64,000 nt of DNA from Branchiostoma floridae (taxonomy: Eukaryota; Chordata; Leptocardii; Amphioxiformes; Branchiostomatidae), in assembly GCF_000003815.2 (NCBI RefSeq), contig NC_049980.1, positions 20,255,743-20,319,742 on the forward strand. Direction: 5' to 3'. Each line of letters starts with the position of its first letter. The first letter of the stretch is position 1. Made by a program: the position numbers and the translations under genes. The notes below the pieces were generated by a model. That model did no database searches and was not told where the DNA came from. It worked only from the letters and a program-made list of their open reading frames with translations. Shown in pieces: positions 13,626-38,844 of the stretch.

Positions 13626-16600
13626 AATAAAACAGGAGTTAACAAATACAGACGTGATGACGACGCACGAAAGTTGAGTTATATCAACGTCACCATCAAA
13701 CAAAAAATAAATTGATAACGTTACATATGAATAGCATTCTCCAGCATATTCGCATATAGATGCATATAAATGTCCAACAATTATGCATATAGATGCATGT
13801 GAATTGTTGAAGTAAGAAGTAAATCAATGCAAATCAAATTAAGATAAACTATACTGGGGATTGAAATTTCTAATCGGTAATCTCGAGAAGCGCATCGTCT
13901 TCAAAAACCAATCCTTGCACTACAGCGAGCAAAAATTTTATGGGTGACATCAGCGCGTTCATTAATTCTAGCCTGATTAAAAAAAATTATTTTCTTCTTC
14001 GGAGATGGTAAACATGGCACGGGCAATAAATGCCAGCCGTGCGCTGACGGTGGCAACTACCATTCCCGTGTTGTTGTGTACATAGACAGGAAGTGGAGTT
14101 CTCTTCGGAGCTTGCGAAGAAGAGAATATGTGTTGTATTGAAGCCTAATAATTGTACGTGTAGAAGTGACACTAGCGAGGTAGCCATAACTGTAGTGAAA
14201 CTAGTTGGATTATTGTAAAGGTGGCACCACTTACTACTACTTATGCCCATTTTACTACGTACACTGGTTCACTTCTTGAATACAGGAATAAATGATTTGT
14301 TGGCTATGCTACCATGTTTTGTCACTTCAATTTTTGTTACAACGTTTATGTTGTCTAGTTTGAAAATTTAGCCATCTAGTTTTTTTATCCCATCTCATTA
14401 TCTTTTAAAGTCTGTAGCGGATGACATCCATAAGATATTGCTGTGGCCTTAGACAAAGTTACGGGTAAGACAAAGTCCTCTAAATAGTGACCGTGAAAAC
14501 ATAAATGTTAGAGAATACTATGGTAATCCATGGCAAAGTTAGCTTTTATCTTTCTCGGGCACACTTTGGTCCTCCAGCTTTAATGTTTCAAAGTAGGTAA
14601 ACGCCGCTGCAATTTCAAAGAAAGATGAAATTGCTGTCAGATGGCACCAACTCATGTCGTTTTTCCTGAGCAGAAGAGCTATTCACCACCCAAAATCATG
14701 ACCGTAGCATGTCCAGAACACTATATAGAAAAACGGAAGTTACGCTGCAGAAACGTAGCAAACCGCTAGGGGATCAAAAATCTTTTCATGTTAAATGTTT
14801 AATCATCATTTTGTCAAGACCCGCCATCACAGCAAATATGAAACTAATCCATCCAATCAATTTACTGACCAATACACTCATAGACACACGAACGCGCGCT
14901 CGCGCTACCCAAAGTATAGCCTTCTTCGTGAAGGTAGTCACATGTTTTTATCGAAAGAGCAGACTGCTTTTTTTGTGATCAGACAAGAAATGCATCTTCC
15001 ATATTTCAATCCAGACCCACCACACTACAGGTGCGATGTCTCTCTGAACAACTTCAAACGATCCATCATCAAGTCTAACGTGACACCTCCAGCACCGGGC
15101 GCTGTTCAATAGTTCTGGAGCGCAAGTTAAGTGGTGTTAAAGGGGCCCTGTCTTGTAAACAATAACGGTGATGATAATGATGCCCGGTATGTCGACTCAG
15201 AACAGCTTTCCGGCTCTGTTACTTGTTGATTGCTTGTCTTCCTGTTTTCCGGCTCGTCCGGAGTTGATGATGAAAACATTGATGGACTCTGGTAAGAAGA
15301 ATAGGGAGTTCCTTAGCGCAGTGTTTGAGTCAAGTTCATAAAACGAAGGCTGACATGAAACAAGAACTTCTGCCCAAAAGCAGAGAAATTCTCAGGATGC
15401 AGGGGGTTAAAAACGGCAGTTTGAGAGTCACAGCTGCAGTCGCCGTGCGATTTCTCTTTGGGTCGTAAGACAGAACTAACCGTGGAAAAATTTCTAAGGA
15501 AACGTCTTCCGTCACAAGCCTGTAAAATACATCCACGACCATGCCTCAATTTTTCCGCCGTTAACATATTAAGTATTCATGCTTGGGGGGGAGGGTCTCC
15601 GTAACATGTGCTTTGGAAATTACCTCATACTGTTATCTATTGTCTACCGTTCGCCACTTTACTTTTTTTGTAGATGTGTAGCCATTAACGTTTATTCCTC
15701 AGACAAAATGGACATATAGAGACGGTGTCTCTGCAGCCAGGTATGGAATGACATTTCTTACAGATAACAGGCTCAAGGCTTTCGTGGCAACTGAGTTGGT
15801 TCTCAAATCTAGCTTCACAGCAGAATTTGCGAAGTGCAAGTTCACGCGGCGAACGCGCCGCACACATAGTAACCGTCCATTGATCCAAGAACACATATAC
15901 ATGGGCAGTCGGACGGTTTTGACAGATTACCATCGGGAGGCGTAAGCGTACGTGGTGACTTCAGCGTTTTGTTGTGAACCTCAGCAGCAGGCATCTGGCC
16001 CGGTCTTCCATCCATTATCCACGCCTGCTTACGGCTGTCCGCACTTCCGACTGCCGCCATGCACCCCACCTGCCCACCGGCAGCACCCGCGCCAAGGACA
16101 CACATCACCGCCCATCACAGAGTGATGAGTACCGGCGGTACGCGTCACACATACCGGTCAAGTTCGCTGTTTACAACAAGCAGTGGGGCGTTAAGGAACC
16201 ATCATGGGCGAATTGTAAACATAAACAAGATTCATGTCGGTTTAAATAATCACGATCAAGGTCAAGAATAAGCTCAAGGAAGAAAAGAAGACAACGTGTC
16301 ACTCATACATGTCACGAGTCATATAAAACGACCTTCCTCCTGACTTCACAGAACCAAGACATTATAAAAAAGGTGGGGTCCTTTGTCTTTCGCTGTCTCA
16401 GGAAAAGAAGTCGAATCCAACAAATTACAGTTTAGAGTTAGCATTCGACTAGAGTAGACACATTCCATACTGAATTTGATTTAGTAGAATTTATAAAATT
16501 ATATGTACATAGGAGGTAACGTTAATAAGAAATACCGCCAACAAGGGAAGTTTTTTCCGTAACAAGACAGTTGACTTTTTGTTCGACACTTGTACGACGA

Positions 16601-19352
16601 TCCCAAGAATGTCCTCAGTTACGTGTCCGATTGCACGACGATCAAAAAACAAATGTGATCGCGTCGAAAGGGATTTAAGCGGGAAGGTCGACTGTATGAC
16701 GAACCCATCACACCGCTTCAGCCTATGCTGTGGTTGTTGCAAATCTGTGTTTTTGCCACTCAAAATGTACGCGCTCACGTCACAATGTGCTAGCGAAGGC
16801 CGTACTGAGGATATAATTGGCAATTATCCGCACCAATCTGTAGGTCGTTAGTCGCTCATCAGCTCCCAATCTGGTGCTTGCTGGGTGTTCCCGGTCCTGC
16901 GGGGGGAGGTAATCACGGCCCGTCGCGCGGGTACACTCTTCATGCCTGGTTACCCCACAATAAACCGGCTGGAGGGACAAGGGCGAACCAACAGATACAC
17001 GTACTTACGACAAGTAGATCTAGAACGTTTGGCGTGTTTCGGTCGTCTTAAGATACATCGTCCTAGAAATTATCAGTTGATGGTGACATTGACGATGATT
17101 TTTCAAATTGAAATTATGTCTATAAACATATAACTTATAAGTGCGAAGGCAAAGTGATGACACAATCAAGTTTTCAAAACTTATGTTGACGCCCATACTT
17201 AAGATAGACATAAATTCAAAAGCATCAGGAAATACTAAATGAAGACCAAGTACAAGATCGCATATTATTAACAGAAGTAAAACAGTGGACAAAAATTTGG
17301 AAACTTTGCAAGAGCAGGTCCGGCCTTCACCTGATGCCGAACTCAATAGCAGGACACAATACAGGAGACGAAGGAAAGAAAATCAAGCTTTAAAAGCGTT
17401 TTGATGCGGTTTCCTAATGTTGAGTAATTGACAATATATTGCAACTGCCAAGGGACTGACGCGGAGTGAAAGTCTTAGCATGTCTGACAGTACATGTAAA
17501 ACCAGGGTGTGTCCTAATAGCCTGACAAGTTTGCCACGGAGAGTTGAGCGTTGGATATTGTACATGGGGCAGTGGTGTAAATAATGAGCGACGGTTTCCC
17601 AATGGCGCCTGCAGCTACGCGCCGGGCTGTTAAGTAATACTCGAGTTATGAGACTTTACACCAATGTCCCCAGATGCTTTTGTCCAACACATTGTACGCG
17701 TACAGTTTGCCACCTCTAAAAAGTTTCGACACACAAGTCTCTTGGCATTCATGTCTCTATGCTGTTTAAGGTCTATAATTACACGCTGTGTACAATCTTA
17801 CATCATATTGTTTTTCTTTCTAAGTCACATTGATTAGTTATAGAAATAACTTCTTCCGATTTACAAATATTCGGTGATTCTAACACTTAGACATAAAGTT
17901 AACAAGACAAACATCATCGCGATGAAATAAAACATAGTAGAATACGCAAAATACCGTGACATGTAAAACATGGCATGTGAAACAGCCGTGAAGAGGCAAA
18001 TTACGTCACAGTTAAATGCCACGGGTACGGGAGAGGTCAGAGGTCGGGAAAATGGCTGCAAAAGATGACCTTGTGTCGCTCTGAACTAGTACCAGAGAAA
18101 AACAGACATACCCTATCTGTTCTTTGATGAAACACAACGTTTTGTCTCTATTCCCAGACCAACTTGTGCAACACTTCACGTTTTCATGTTTTGGTCAAAT
18201 ATCGTTTGATGATGACGTATGGCCTTCAGCTTGCATAAAGACAGCTGATCAATGACAATGACCTGTGTGATTCAACATTATGAAGCAGGCCGTCCAGTTT
18301 GCTCTCTCTGTCTCTTTCACTCACACTCTCTCTCTTGGGAAAAGGGCCATCTGGCTTCCAAACGTGTCCCTGTCTCCGCTGCGAAAGATTGATAGCTTTG
18401 TACAGGTGCAAATGACTGAATGGTGCATAACATGTGGCTTTATTGGGGTAAATTTTGGTCATTTTGTACTAAACGACTGATCACCGTACAGCATTTCCGG
18501 TGGGAGTGTGATTATTGCCGTTTTTTGTGGCTGATTATGTTCTGGTTTGTGATTACTATTGTTTTCCGGTGAGGCCAGCCATGTAAAGACATCAACAATC
18601 AAAAACAGCTTGTGGTCAGCACGAAATAAACAAAAATACGTTACATCATATTGACATGTTAGCAAAAGACTGCTACGTCAGGGGGATTTTAGCTGTTTGA
18701 GTTTTGTGATAAAATTGCTGACCGACTTTTTTCAGCAATAAAAGTTATGGCCATTCCATTTTAGCTAATTCAAAAATACTCTTTTATGTCGTCATCTGTC
18801 CGAGAAGTATGTAAGGTCATTCGGAACAAAAAATCACAAAACGTAAGCATGGGACATGTTACCACGACAGGCTAGGATTACGATAGCGAGTTGAAGTTAT
18901 AATTGTTAAAGTCGTGGATATGTCGTGCAAAATTCAGATGTCTTGTGACTATACAGTAAATGTCATCGTAGATTCTTGTCATAGTCCTGCTGAAGATTCT
19001 ACAACAAACATCGCACAAGGACTGTGGCCGCGCCTTAACCATGGCATCCGGTGACATGGGACAAAAGTAGGAGCAATGCTCTGGCTGGTTGTGCTGCTGT
19101 GCGTCGACTTGTATTTGTGCTTACACGAGTTGAAATCGACTTCGTTAGTTACCAAAAGAGCTGTCAAATTCTCTTGAAGACAACTCTGGCAAAAATAGCA
19201 AATCTGCTGTGGGCGCTTTGCCTCAGTTGACCTTCCTCAATTAATACCTGTCACGTCCACTGGAAATTTCACGGAAACTTTGATACAAGGTAGCCGCTTA
19301 GGGTGTGGTCACATTCGTCGCAGGTCGTCGTAGAACTATCAAGCAGGCCGTG

Positions 19353-19377
19353 ACAGAACCAATTGCCGACAAGGATC
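19353..19377 (+). repeat. Dispersed repeat family D, copy 1
   Basis: Core 'ACAGAACCAATTGCCGAC' plus AAGGATC, preceded at about 19310 by GGGTGTGGTCACATTCGTCG. It is related to copies at 21541, 42698 and 45242. The class is unknown and the boundaries are not determined. Confidence 0.5.
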
Positions 19378-21540
19378 GAACTTGGCATAGTCTATTCCGA
19401 AACAATACAGTTAATTTTGTAGGACATGTGCACGGTTATCCCCGAAAAATGCCCTCAATATGCGATCGCACGACAACCGTATGACGTACATGTTTGTCAG
19501 AGCCATTATGGGTCTCTTGGCCGGGCGTGGTATGAGGTGTGGTTATTAAATTGAATCGTGCGACGTGTGTTGCAGCAATTCATTTACTGAATATGTCAGA
19601 TTGAATGACGTGTAAAATTCAATTGTTTCTACTACTTCCCCCACAAGTCAAGAGACAACTCATATGCATAGCGGACTTTTCCGCATCAGGTAACTAGTCC
19701 TACCTCACGATTCTCTAACTATGGGATGTCAAGCTACTCACGTGTCTTCTTTTTATTATCCCCATGCTTAGGGCCTGTCTGACCATGTACCTGCGGCAAG
19801 GGATCGCTATTGTAGCATGGTGCTCGCACACCACCCAAATCCAATTACCACGCATTCAGAGCAAATTACGCAGAACTACGTGCCCTTCTGGCGTCCTGGT
19901 GTGCCAAAGTACAACGGCAAATCAGATTCACTGCGTTGACACTTTCAATTGAGCGAAGGTCGTCTGTATAATGGGCCGGCAGCAGACGTGTAGTGCATCG
20001 GGAAAAACTGTGGGCAGGCGAGAAGCGGGAGTTCAAGCGGTGCGATCGTGGTACCGATACTAGTAAATGGAAACCGTGTCCGAGCGGGTTCATAGCATGC
20101 AATCTTTCGTTTGCGTTTATTTTTTCTTCTTGGTTTCAGGTCTTATGTACATATCGGACAAACATTTTCCGATTAGTTTGGACTGATTTCATAATAGGAA
20201 CTACTAGTGATGTTGTCAACCGATAGCGACCAACTCAGAGAACTAGCTGGAAATGTTTTCCCTACAAGTATCGTTACATCTACACAGCAATAAGGAACAT
20301 CCAATCTGAATGACGATTTTGGCAAATCTTACTTCTCCACATTTTGATATTTAATATGTATAGCAATGCTACTCGTATTATTACTACAATAACTAACGAT
20401 ACAGTAAGAGAACAAAGACTAAATTCGCCCAAATTACTATCTGACGCTCCTGACTCAACCTTCAGAGTTGACCTTGGTTTTACACGTCCAATCCCATAAT
20501 TCTACCTAGCCTCCATAGCACTGCAGATCCACGGCTTAAGTCTTTTATTGCTTTATTATATGCGGTTGTCTGATTCATTGAAGTTGTCAGGTTACTACTG
20601 GATTTCTGACAGTCGGCCAGCCTAAAACATGCGCCTATTTGGCTTTGCACAGACTGGACGTCTGTCAGAAATACGGTAGCAGACTGATAACAGCATACAA
20701 TTTGAAAGCAGCACACACAAAAATGAATAAGCCACCCAAATATGGGCCGGCCGGCGAAGCCTGCCACGGAGGCTTCCACAACTGGAGTTGTGTCTCCTGC
20801 TCCCACTGTGTGTTGCCGAGGACTCTGCAATAGCGTTCTCTCTTGGGAGATTTTTTTTATTCCTCGAACAGAACCCACTATTCATACACAAACTAGCATC
20901 ATTGATATTCCCGTCTGAAAAGACATGTTGACAACTCTATTTCACCACTTGGTGCTCCATCTGTTCGAAAGGATGGCGGTAATTATAGCCTTGACAATAA
21001 TCAACGGTACAAGCGGACCGTTACTAACTAAATATCCCCAACGCTCTGCAAACACCGCTGCCTGGAAATAGATAATTTGTTTGGGGTTATTATTTGTAAA
21101 GCTCCAAGTGAGCAGGTGGCTGTGGTACAAGATTATCAATCGCGATCTGTTAATCTGGCCAGATTTATCAATTTGCCCATCGGCATAATCGGGATCTCAA
21201 TCACCCTAATCCGCATCTAATCATTCCCTCAATGTGGCAAGCGCGGCATTAGGTCAACACATGTCAGGGCTGTATAAATGTATACACGCAAATCAATCAT
21301 TCCTGAAATGGGGCTTTGTCGACGCGAAATTGGCGGAGAAAACGTCATTACTGCGGGAAGAATGAGTCATCAGAAGGTTATTGTGTGGAAGGATGACTCT
21401 GCCGCATCACATCTGTGGGAGAGCGCCGCGGAAGGACACAGAACAGTCCCGGTAATAATCACATTAGTCGCGCGGAAACAGAGCAGTCACATTCGTCAGA
21501 CGATCTTTTTTTTTCCGAACGGATTTTTGGACAAGCTATA

Positions 21541-21650
21541 GCAGAACCGACCATCGACAAGGATCCACACGACAACCTTTCCGTCACAGAAACAGCTGAA
21601 TTTGGTAGACCGGTCCCTGTTGTCGAAAACCTAGCGTACGACGAATATGA
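21541..21650 (+). repeat. Dispersed repeat family D, copy 2
   Basis: Shares the blocks GCAGAACCGACCATCGACAA, GGATC, 'TCACAGAAACAGCTGAATTT' and a final 'GAAAACCTAGCGTAC' with the copy at 42698-42823, in the same order and spacing. Confidence 0.6.
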
Positions 21651-24600
21651 CTCTACGAATACCGCTAGGAACGATGATGAGTGGTGGAGTTTTCTCATGA
21701 CAGGGAATATTTTGACGAAACATTTTTTTACCAGATGCAGTTACGCCATGCGCGTATCATATTATCACTAGCATATTCTTCCACGGTATTGCAAATGCTT
21801 TCTTATACACTTTGTCAATAGGCTAGGCCTCAGCGTTGTTCTGTAGTTCATATTATCGTAGGGCACTGGTTCGTGCATTCTACATTGATACAGCAATGTT
21901 TTGGCAGAGATGCCATTTGTAACAGACAAGCTCATTCTATCCGTAACGCAAAAATGTCTGACAACTCCAAATGATCCAAACAGATCATGGCAATATTATT
22001 ATTATTATGCATGCTTCATGACATGTGTCTTGATTTCTTGATACAAGAAACCAGTCGAAGAAACCATGAACGTATGTTGATCAGAGCATCTGATTGGCAC
22101 CTATATCCATTAAGAGAAGCCTTCGCTTTCAGCTGACTAATACTAGGAACAAACAAACAAACAAATAGAGACACAGGCTCCTCCTCGAAACACGGTAGAT
22201 CATGACATGTATTTAGTAACCACTTTTGTAACGAAGAAAATTTTGCTGATTGCACACATTCGATCTGTTCTGTTAAAACAATTATACTCAAACAAATTTA
22301 AGTATACGGGTTTGGCTACGATTGCATCGAATTAGGAAACTCTTCCATTGATATTTTCTGTGAAATAGTTCTTTCCAATCGTCCTCTGTCCACCGTAGTG
22401 ACCGCTGGCTCAAAACTTCCCTGGTTAGCAAGCGAAAGTATTAGCCAGCGGTTACTAAGGAGGTTACTGTAGCCTGTATTAAAGTGAAAGCAACAAGACA
22501 ATGATCTTTTGCTGCTATTGTAGACAGCTGCAATGTCCTCTAACAAAACAGATGTGGAAGGCAGTGGCTATTGTATCTGCATGTATGTTCACGTCAATGG
22601 AAAGTACTAGTATGCTAATTTGCAGCCAACCTATTTTCGGACTTATGCTAATCCACTGACCCTTGACTCATTCAAAATTGGCTTCTACAAAATTTCCAGT
22701 ATTTGATGTCTTCCAAGTTTGGTATTAGGAATTGGTTTTAACAAGTAAGGTCAATCAAAGAAATTCCTTCGTCTTACACGAATTCTTTCTCTATTGGTGG
22801 GATGAACAAGCAGGACCGAGAAAAATTGCATATCTAACGTTACCTCCTATGATACGACATTTGAGTTTTGAAGCTTCTCAGTTGTACCAAGGCAGTTCTG
22901 TACCCAGCAATCAACAATTGCAGTAATGTTACAAAGTTGGACTGGCCACCCTCTCGCGATAACGCCGTATAGATACCCGCAGTAGCGCCGCCATCAAAAA
23001 CATCATTACATACTCAACGAGTTTCCCTACTCTTTCAAACAACTTGGTTAGATTGGAACACTCCCAGAGCTGAGGGCACGGTACCAAGATGAAATGGTTG
23101 TAATTACGATGGCTGTTGTGGAGGGATTAGCTATGTGTGCTGTAGGAAATGACCTGACTGATTCATCAACTAGTACCATCTGTGATTGTGACACGAGCCC
23201 ATAGGCGCTGCTCTCGATTATTACCCAAGATATGGACATAACATAATAAAACTTTATCAGAGAAAGAATAATTATCGGCGAGTCATGACGACATCGATGG
23301 CGAGATACCTGTTTTTTTCGCAAGCAGAGCTCCGAAACGAACACTGGTGCGCAAATGCTCAAATCTGTTTTCCCCCTGTGTTGTAATAGTTACAACTCCG
23401 TCATCATCTGATGAGAGGAGATATCGCTTGTTCCCGACACCGGGCTACCTAGGCCTCTCCGGGCCGGACGGACATCGTTGATTGGTTGCTGAGTTTTGGT
23501 GAAGATTGTTTGACAAACGCCTGACGTGTCGACCGACCTGCCGACCAACCAAACTTCCGCTGACAGACGTCTGTTTGTTTTTTGAGAATTAATTATATTA
23601 GCATCGTCAATAAAAGCTTTATTTATTCCTAGCAATTTTTTGGGGTAGGGGTGGGGTCTACAACTATCATCAGGTATCATATAGGGGTTTAGTCAATCAT
23701 TTCATAGCGTGACATAAAGCCATCGGCTCCGTGTACGGAGGAGCTTCAGATGTTAGCGTCATACGTTAAACCACTTGCACGTAAACAACCCAACACACGT
23801 GTAGAAAAGAGTAAGGATGACTCGCTACACGATGACCTTGGCTGAAAGTGCGACCAGTAGAGAAGCCGCATTGTGGTACTATAGATAGATAGACAAAAAT
23901 ACCACTGTGCCAGTTGAGGCAGGTTGTTGTACTTTGCTTTTTATAGACATGATATCCAGATAAAGTTCACATCATACCAGATAAAGTTGAGAGCTATATA
24001 ATAGGAAGGAATCTTTTGTTGATGTCACATTGGTACAGTGTTTCCAGATCCTGCTCATCACATCTGATGATGCATACCGAGTATGCAAATTGCTCCTGTT
24101 CCATTGTGAATACATGTCAGCCTGCACGGAACATTGTTTTTCAATTAGGACATCAAAGTTGTGTGTGCATCGTGTCACACTGAGATAAAATCACCCTTCC
24201 GGGACGTGTACCACCGGAGTCGCGGCACAACATACGTAACCGGAGATAAAGCATACAATACATGATTCAGCATGGTCAAATATGAATAACGCAGATGCCA
24301 AAACTATAAAATGGTGAGTTGAATCAGGGATGAAAGATACTTGGTTGAACTTGTAATATACCGACTCATATACTGTCTAATCTGCTCGGCTTCTGATTTT
24401 GAAGGTAATACTACAGCATGAATGTTAACTAGTAGTCGATTCGGCTTCTACGCTTATTAATATTGGCAATGATGAAAATTTAAGAACATAGAGGTTTTGT
24501 CTTGGGGGAACTAAAAAAATCAGGGATGGTCGGAACTTTTTCTAGCCGGAATTCAACAAACTACTGGCTTCCAGACTTGACCAGAAATTTTATCAATAAA

Positions 24601-26371
24601 GGACCAGTGTTAACTTATGGAGGGACAAAGCAGGGCAAAGAGGGTCTTGGAGGGTTTGTGCAACAGTGCAAACTAGGTCTCCTGATATATGTTCTGGCGA
24701 CCCCAGATCCAGCTGTTAATTCCGCGGCGGCCGATTCGTACATAAATCACCTGTACGGCAACGGGGATTACATCTCCAGCCTTACCTCGAGATGCTATGT
24801 GGCCCGCCGCAGTAATTCGATATATCAGACCTGTAATGAAAATAATATAATTTCCAATTGGAACAAAGATTGGTAGCGAGGGCGTAAATTGGCGAATATA
24901 CACACGGGAGCCGTGAGCAGAGGCGTCCAATTTGCCGACAGATCAGACGATATTGGACAAGCCGATGGTTCGACATCGCCCGGATTTAGCGTAGGTCGAT
25001 GTGCACAGGATCCGGAGCTGAAAACAGAAAGACAACCCAACACTTAAACAGCAAAAAATATGGACTTTTAAACGTTCTCCCTTTACGTTATTACATGACG
25101 GTCTAGAAATGTGTCAAGCCAACTTCTATCGTATGTCAACGACTCTTCTTCGCTATTACAAGTACAAACAGTGATGCGTCGTCATATATTCTAACACTAT
25201 CACACTGTGCCGCTGTACATCATCGCATCTAGTGTTCATAGCGTTGGGAGCTTTTTCAAAACCAAAATACACATACAGAGCCAGCGGATATGTGTAACTA
25301 TAAAACAGGCAAAGATAAAATCCAGGAAAAAAGATGGACTATTTCTTGTTAACTATACATAAGCAAAATAAGCAAATGAACTCATATAAACACAAAAGTC
25401 TAGTTTTGCCTTCGAAACTTCCAGACCTTGAAAAGTCGTTTGAAGAGAAAAAATCACTACCTACTCTTATTAGTACACCAAGTACACCACCGTTGGTATG
25501 CACTAAAGACCAAGGTGGGATAAACCTGGGATCAGAGTGCAACTTCACATCAATTGCACAGTGGTTATCACTTTCGCTCAGGGGGACTGCCAGGCAAAAG
25601 TAATAATGCCTGGATAAGATCGGACAAATCCGTGTTTGATAGAGTTCGCATTACACATGCAAATAATGTCCTCTCCGCTTTATTGGGGGTCTTACCCTAA
25701 GGGCTTCCAGGATACGCTGTGAGACTTGATTACTGTATTAATAATCATTCCTTCTCATAAAAGAGTTCTTCGATTAAAGATTGGGGGATCCCCGGGAGTA
25801 CTATCTACCAGCAGTACACAGTATCCCCGACTGAGTCCAACCTATTCTAGAAAATTGAGTTATTTTATACAGTAACTACGACTCCCATGTGCAGGCACTC
25901 AATGTATTGAACAAGGTGAAGGAAAATACGGACCTGCGAAAGGCGAATGATTTAAAAAGGAGTCAAACTCAAAGATTCGGCAGTTACTGCTGTAGGTCAG
26001 ACAGGAGAACACTGGTTCGGTTTGGCAACAACGTGAGGGTTTGGGATAAAACAAAGTGTTAATGCCAGCGTTGCCAGAAGTCTGCAAAAAAGGCTTTATC
26101 GACTGTAGGTTCTGTTTGATATAGCCTCTATGAAAATCCTAACTACGACCCAAAAATAAAATCGCACAACAAATATAACTTTACAGTAAAGGTAACATCG
26201 GTGATTATTATGATTCGAAAGTAACTTTCTATCCCGTGAACTTGACGATCATTGAGAGTAATGAAATCTTAGTATCCCCGGATACCGGACTGATACCATC
26301 CTATCGGGACTCATGATCCCAACTAATGGTCCTTCCGTCCGCGTCCCGGGAAACTGATGAAATATAGCACC

Positions 26372-27184
26372 TGTCGAAAGTAAGGTCAAAGCCAGTTGTA
26401 CTGTCGAAAATAAGTGCTACTTCATAAACTTTATCATCTTTCAATTTAACTGCCACGCCGGCCATCTCGATATAAAACCATGGCTATCTCCATCTGTATA
26501 TGACACGGAAGGATGATTATATTGTATCCGTCACAAAATTTTACTCCGTTTTAGAGTTTTATACATCTCTTCTGAGATTAGGGAGGAAAGCAATTTCGGC
26601 ATGTGACACACTGTGACCAAGTTAATCCTTCTCATTTATTGTGTAATAAAAAAAGCTGCATAGGGAGGTGGCTGATGGGGAGAGAAATGTAACAGCCGGA
26701 AAATCTGCAATTGACAGAGTAATTGCGGAGTGGCCTTCGGTCTGACCTTTTTATAGTTCCTACCAGAATGATTTCGGTGAGAATAGAAATTTGTGTGCCG
26801 GTTAGCTATGTAGGACATGTCGGGACTTTGTTGTAGAATTGCTGTAGTCGACCAAGCCATACAGTCCGTACGCGGGCCTTTGGGATGTGCTGAAGGCGTG
26901 GCTCAAACGTTACATGTCATCAATCATCTATTTCATCTCATGACCGCGAACAGTAGACTAGGCTATCGCACATTATGAATACTTGAAAAAATGAGCAAAC
27001 GCTTCTGGTTCCAATAAGACCCATTCCAATAAGACTGTTTCATAGTATAAAATCTAGTGAAAATCGTGCTCATTTCTACAGTTTTTTTACGACCTTGAAT
27101 GTCCCATGCCATCGATGTCATGCGCAATGCCAGCAACAACGAGTTGGCCTGTACCAAGACCTGGCTTTGACCTTACTTTCGACA
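26372..27184. repeat. 24-bp perfect inverted repeat pair 765 bp apart
   Basis: The 24 bases at 26372-26395 (beginning TGTCGAAAGTAAGG) recur exactly, inverted, at 27161-27184. A degenerate direct copy of the first 13 bases (TGTCGAAAATAAG) follows the left arm at about 26404. The pair could be the ends of an old DNA element or two inserted copies of one repeat. No target-site duplication was recognised, so the element boundaries are uncertain. Confidence 0.6.
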
Positions 27185-27745
27185 CGGGCCATTGCCGTCA
27201 TTTATGTTGATACTAGAGGGTTCTTCTTCTTTATCAGTTGATAAATCGTGATCAATCGGTCAAAATGTTACAACACTGAAAAACATTCGTAACACGGCTT
27301 GAGGTGACTTAAACTTTGATAGATGCTAAAATCGCCATTCAACGGTCACTGACTTGACCATTGAAGGAGGTTATATGATCTCATTGCATGCGACCAAATT
27401 ATTATTGTAAATCGTCGGCCATTTTGTAGTATCTTTGCACATTCAATCTTTTAAGATGATAAAAGACCTCAAATTGTCGCAACTTCTTGACTCGTTGATA
27501 ACCAAATCACCGAGGAATATAAAGTAGATGGTACGTAACCTACTTTGTGACACAACAATATCAGGTAATGCAAGCAAACGTCTATGTGAGACCACAACAA
27601 TACCGCATCCCCATTCTGCGGTGGTTTCGTCCGTTGACCTTTCTTGTGTAAGATCCAACATTTATACGTAATCTAGGAGAAGTTGGCATTTCCAAGTCGT
27701 TTTGTCCAGGTTTCTTCACAAAACTGCCCAGAGGGAGGTCCAAAC

Positions 27746-38844
<11,099 letters not shown>

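Larger units (their letters stand above)
6720..27745. other. Divergent intergenic region, Islet to ETFA
   Basis: About 21 kb with no recognisable coding exon on either strand. All ORFs are short and without domain-like content. It separates two divergently transcribed genes, so it should contain the Islet and ETFA promoters and probably Islet enhancers. It holds a 163-bp-period repeat (12.9-13.6 kb), TAAT- and ACGTCA-type motif clusters, palindromes, and a long inverted repeat pair at 26.4/27.2 kb, described separately. Confidence 0.7.

Noticed and set aside
23048-23680. Two minus-strand ORFs of about 100 codons in the intergenic region
   Set aside because: No similarity recognised, no splice context, and length within the range expected by chance.
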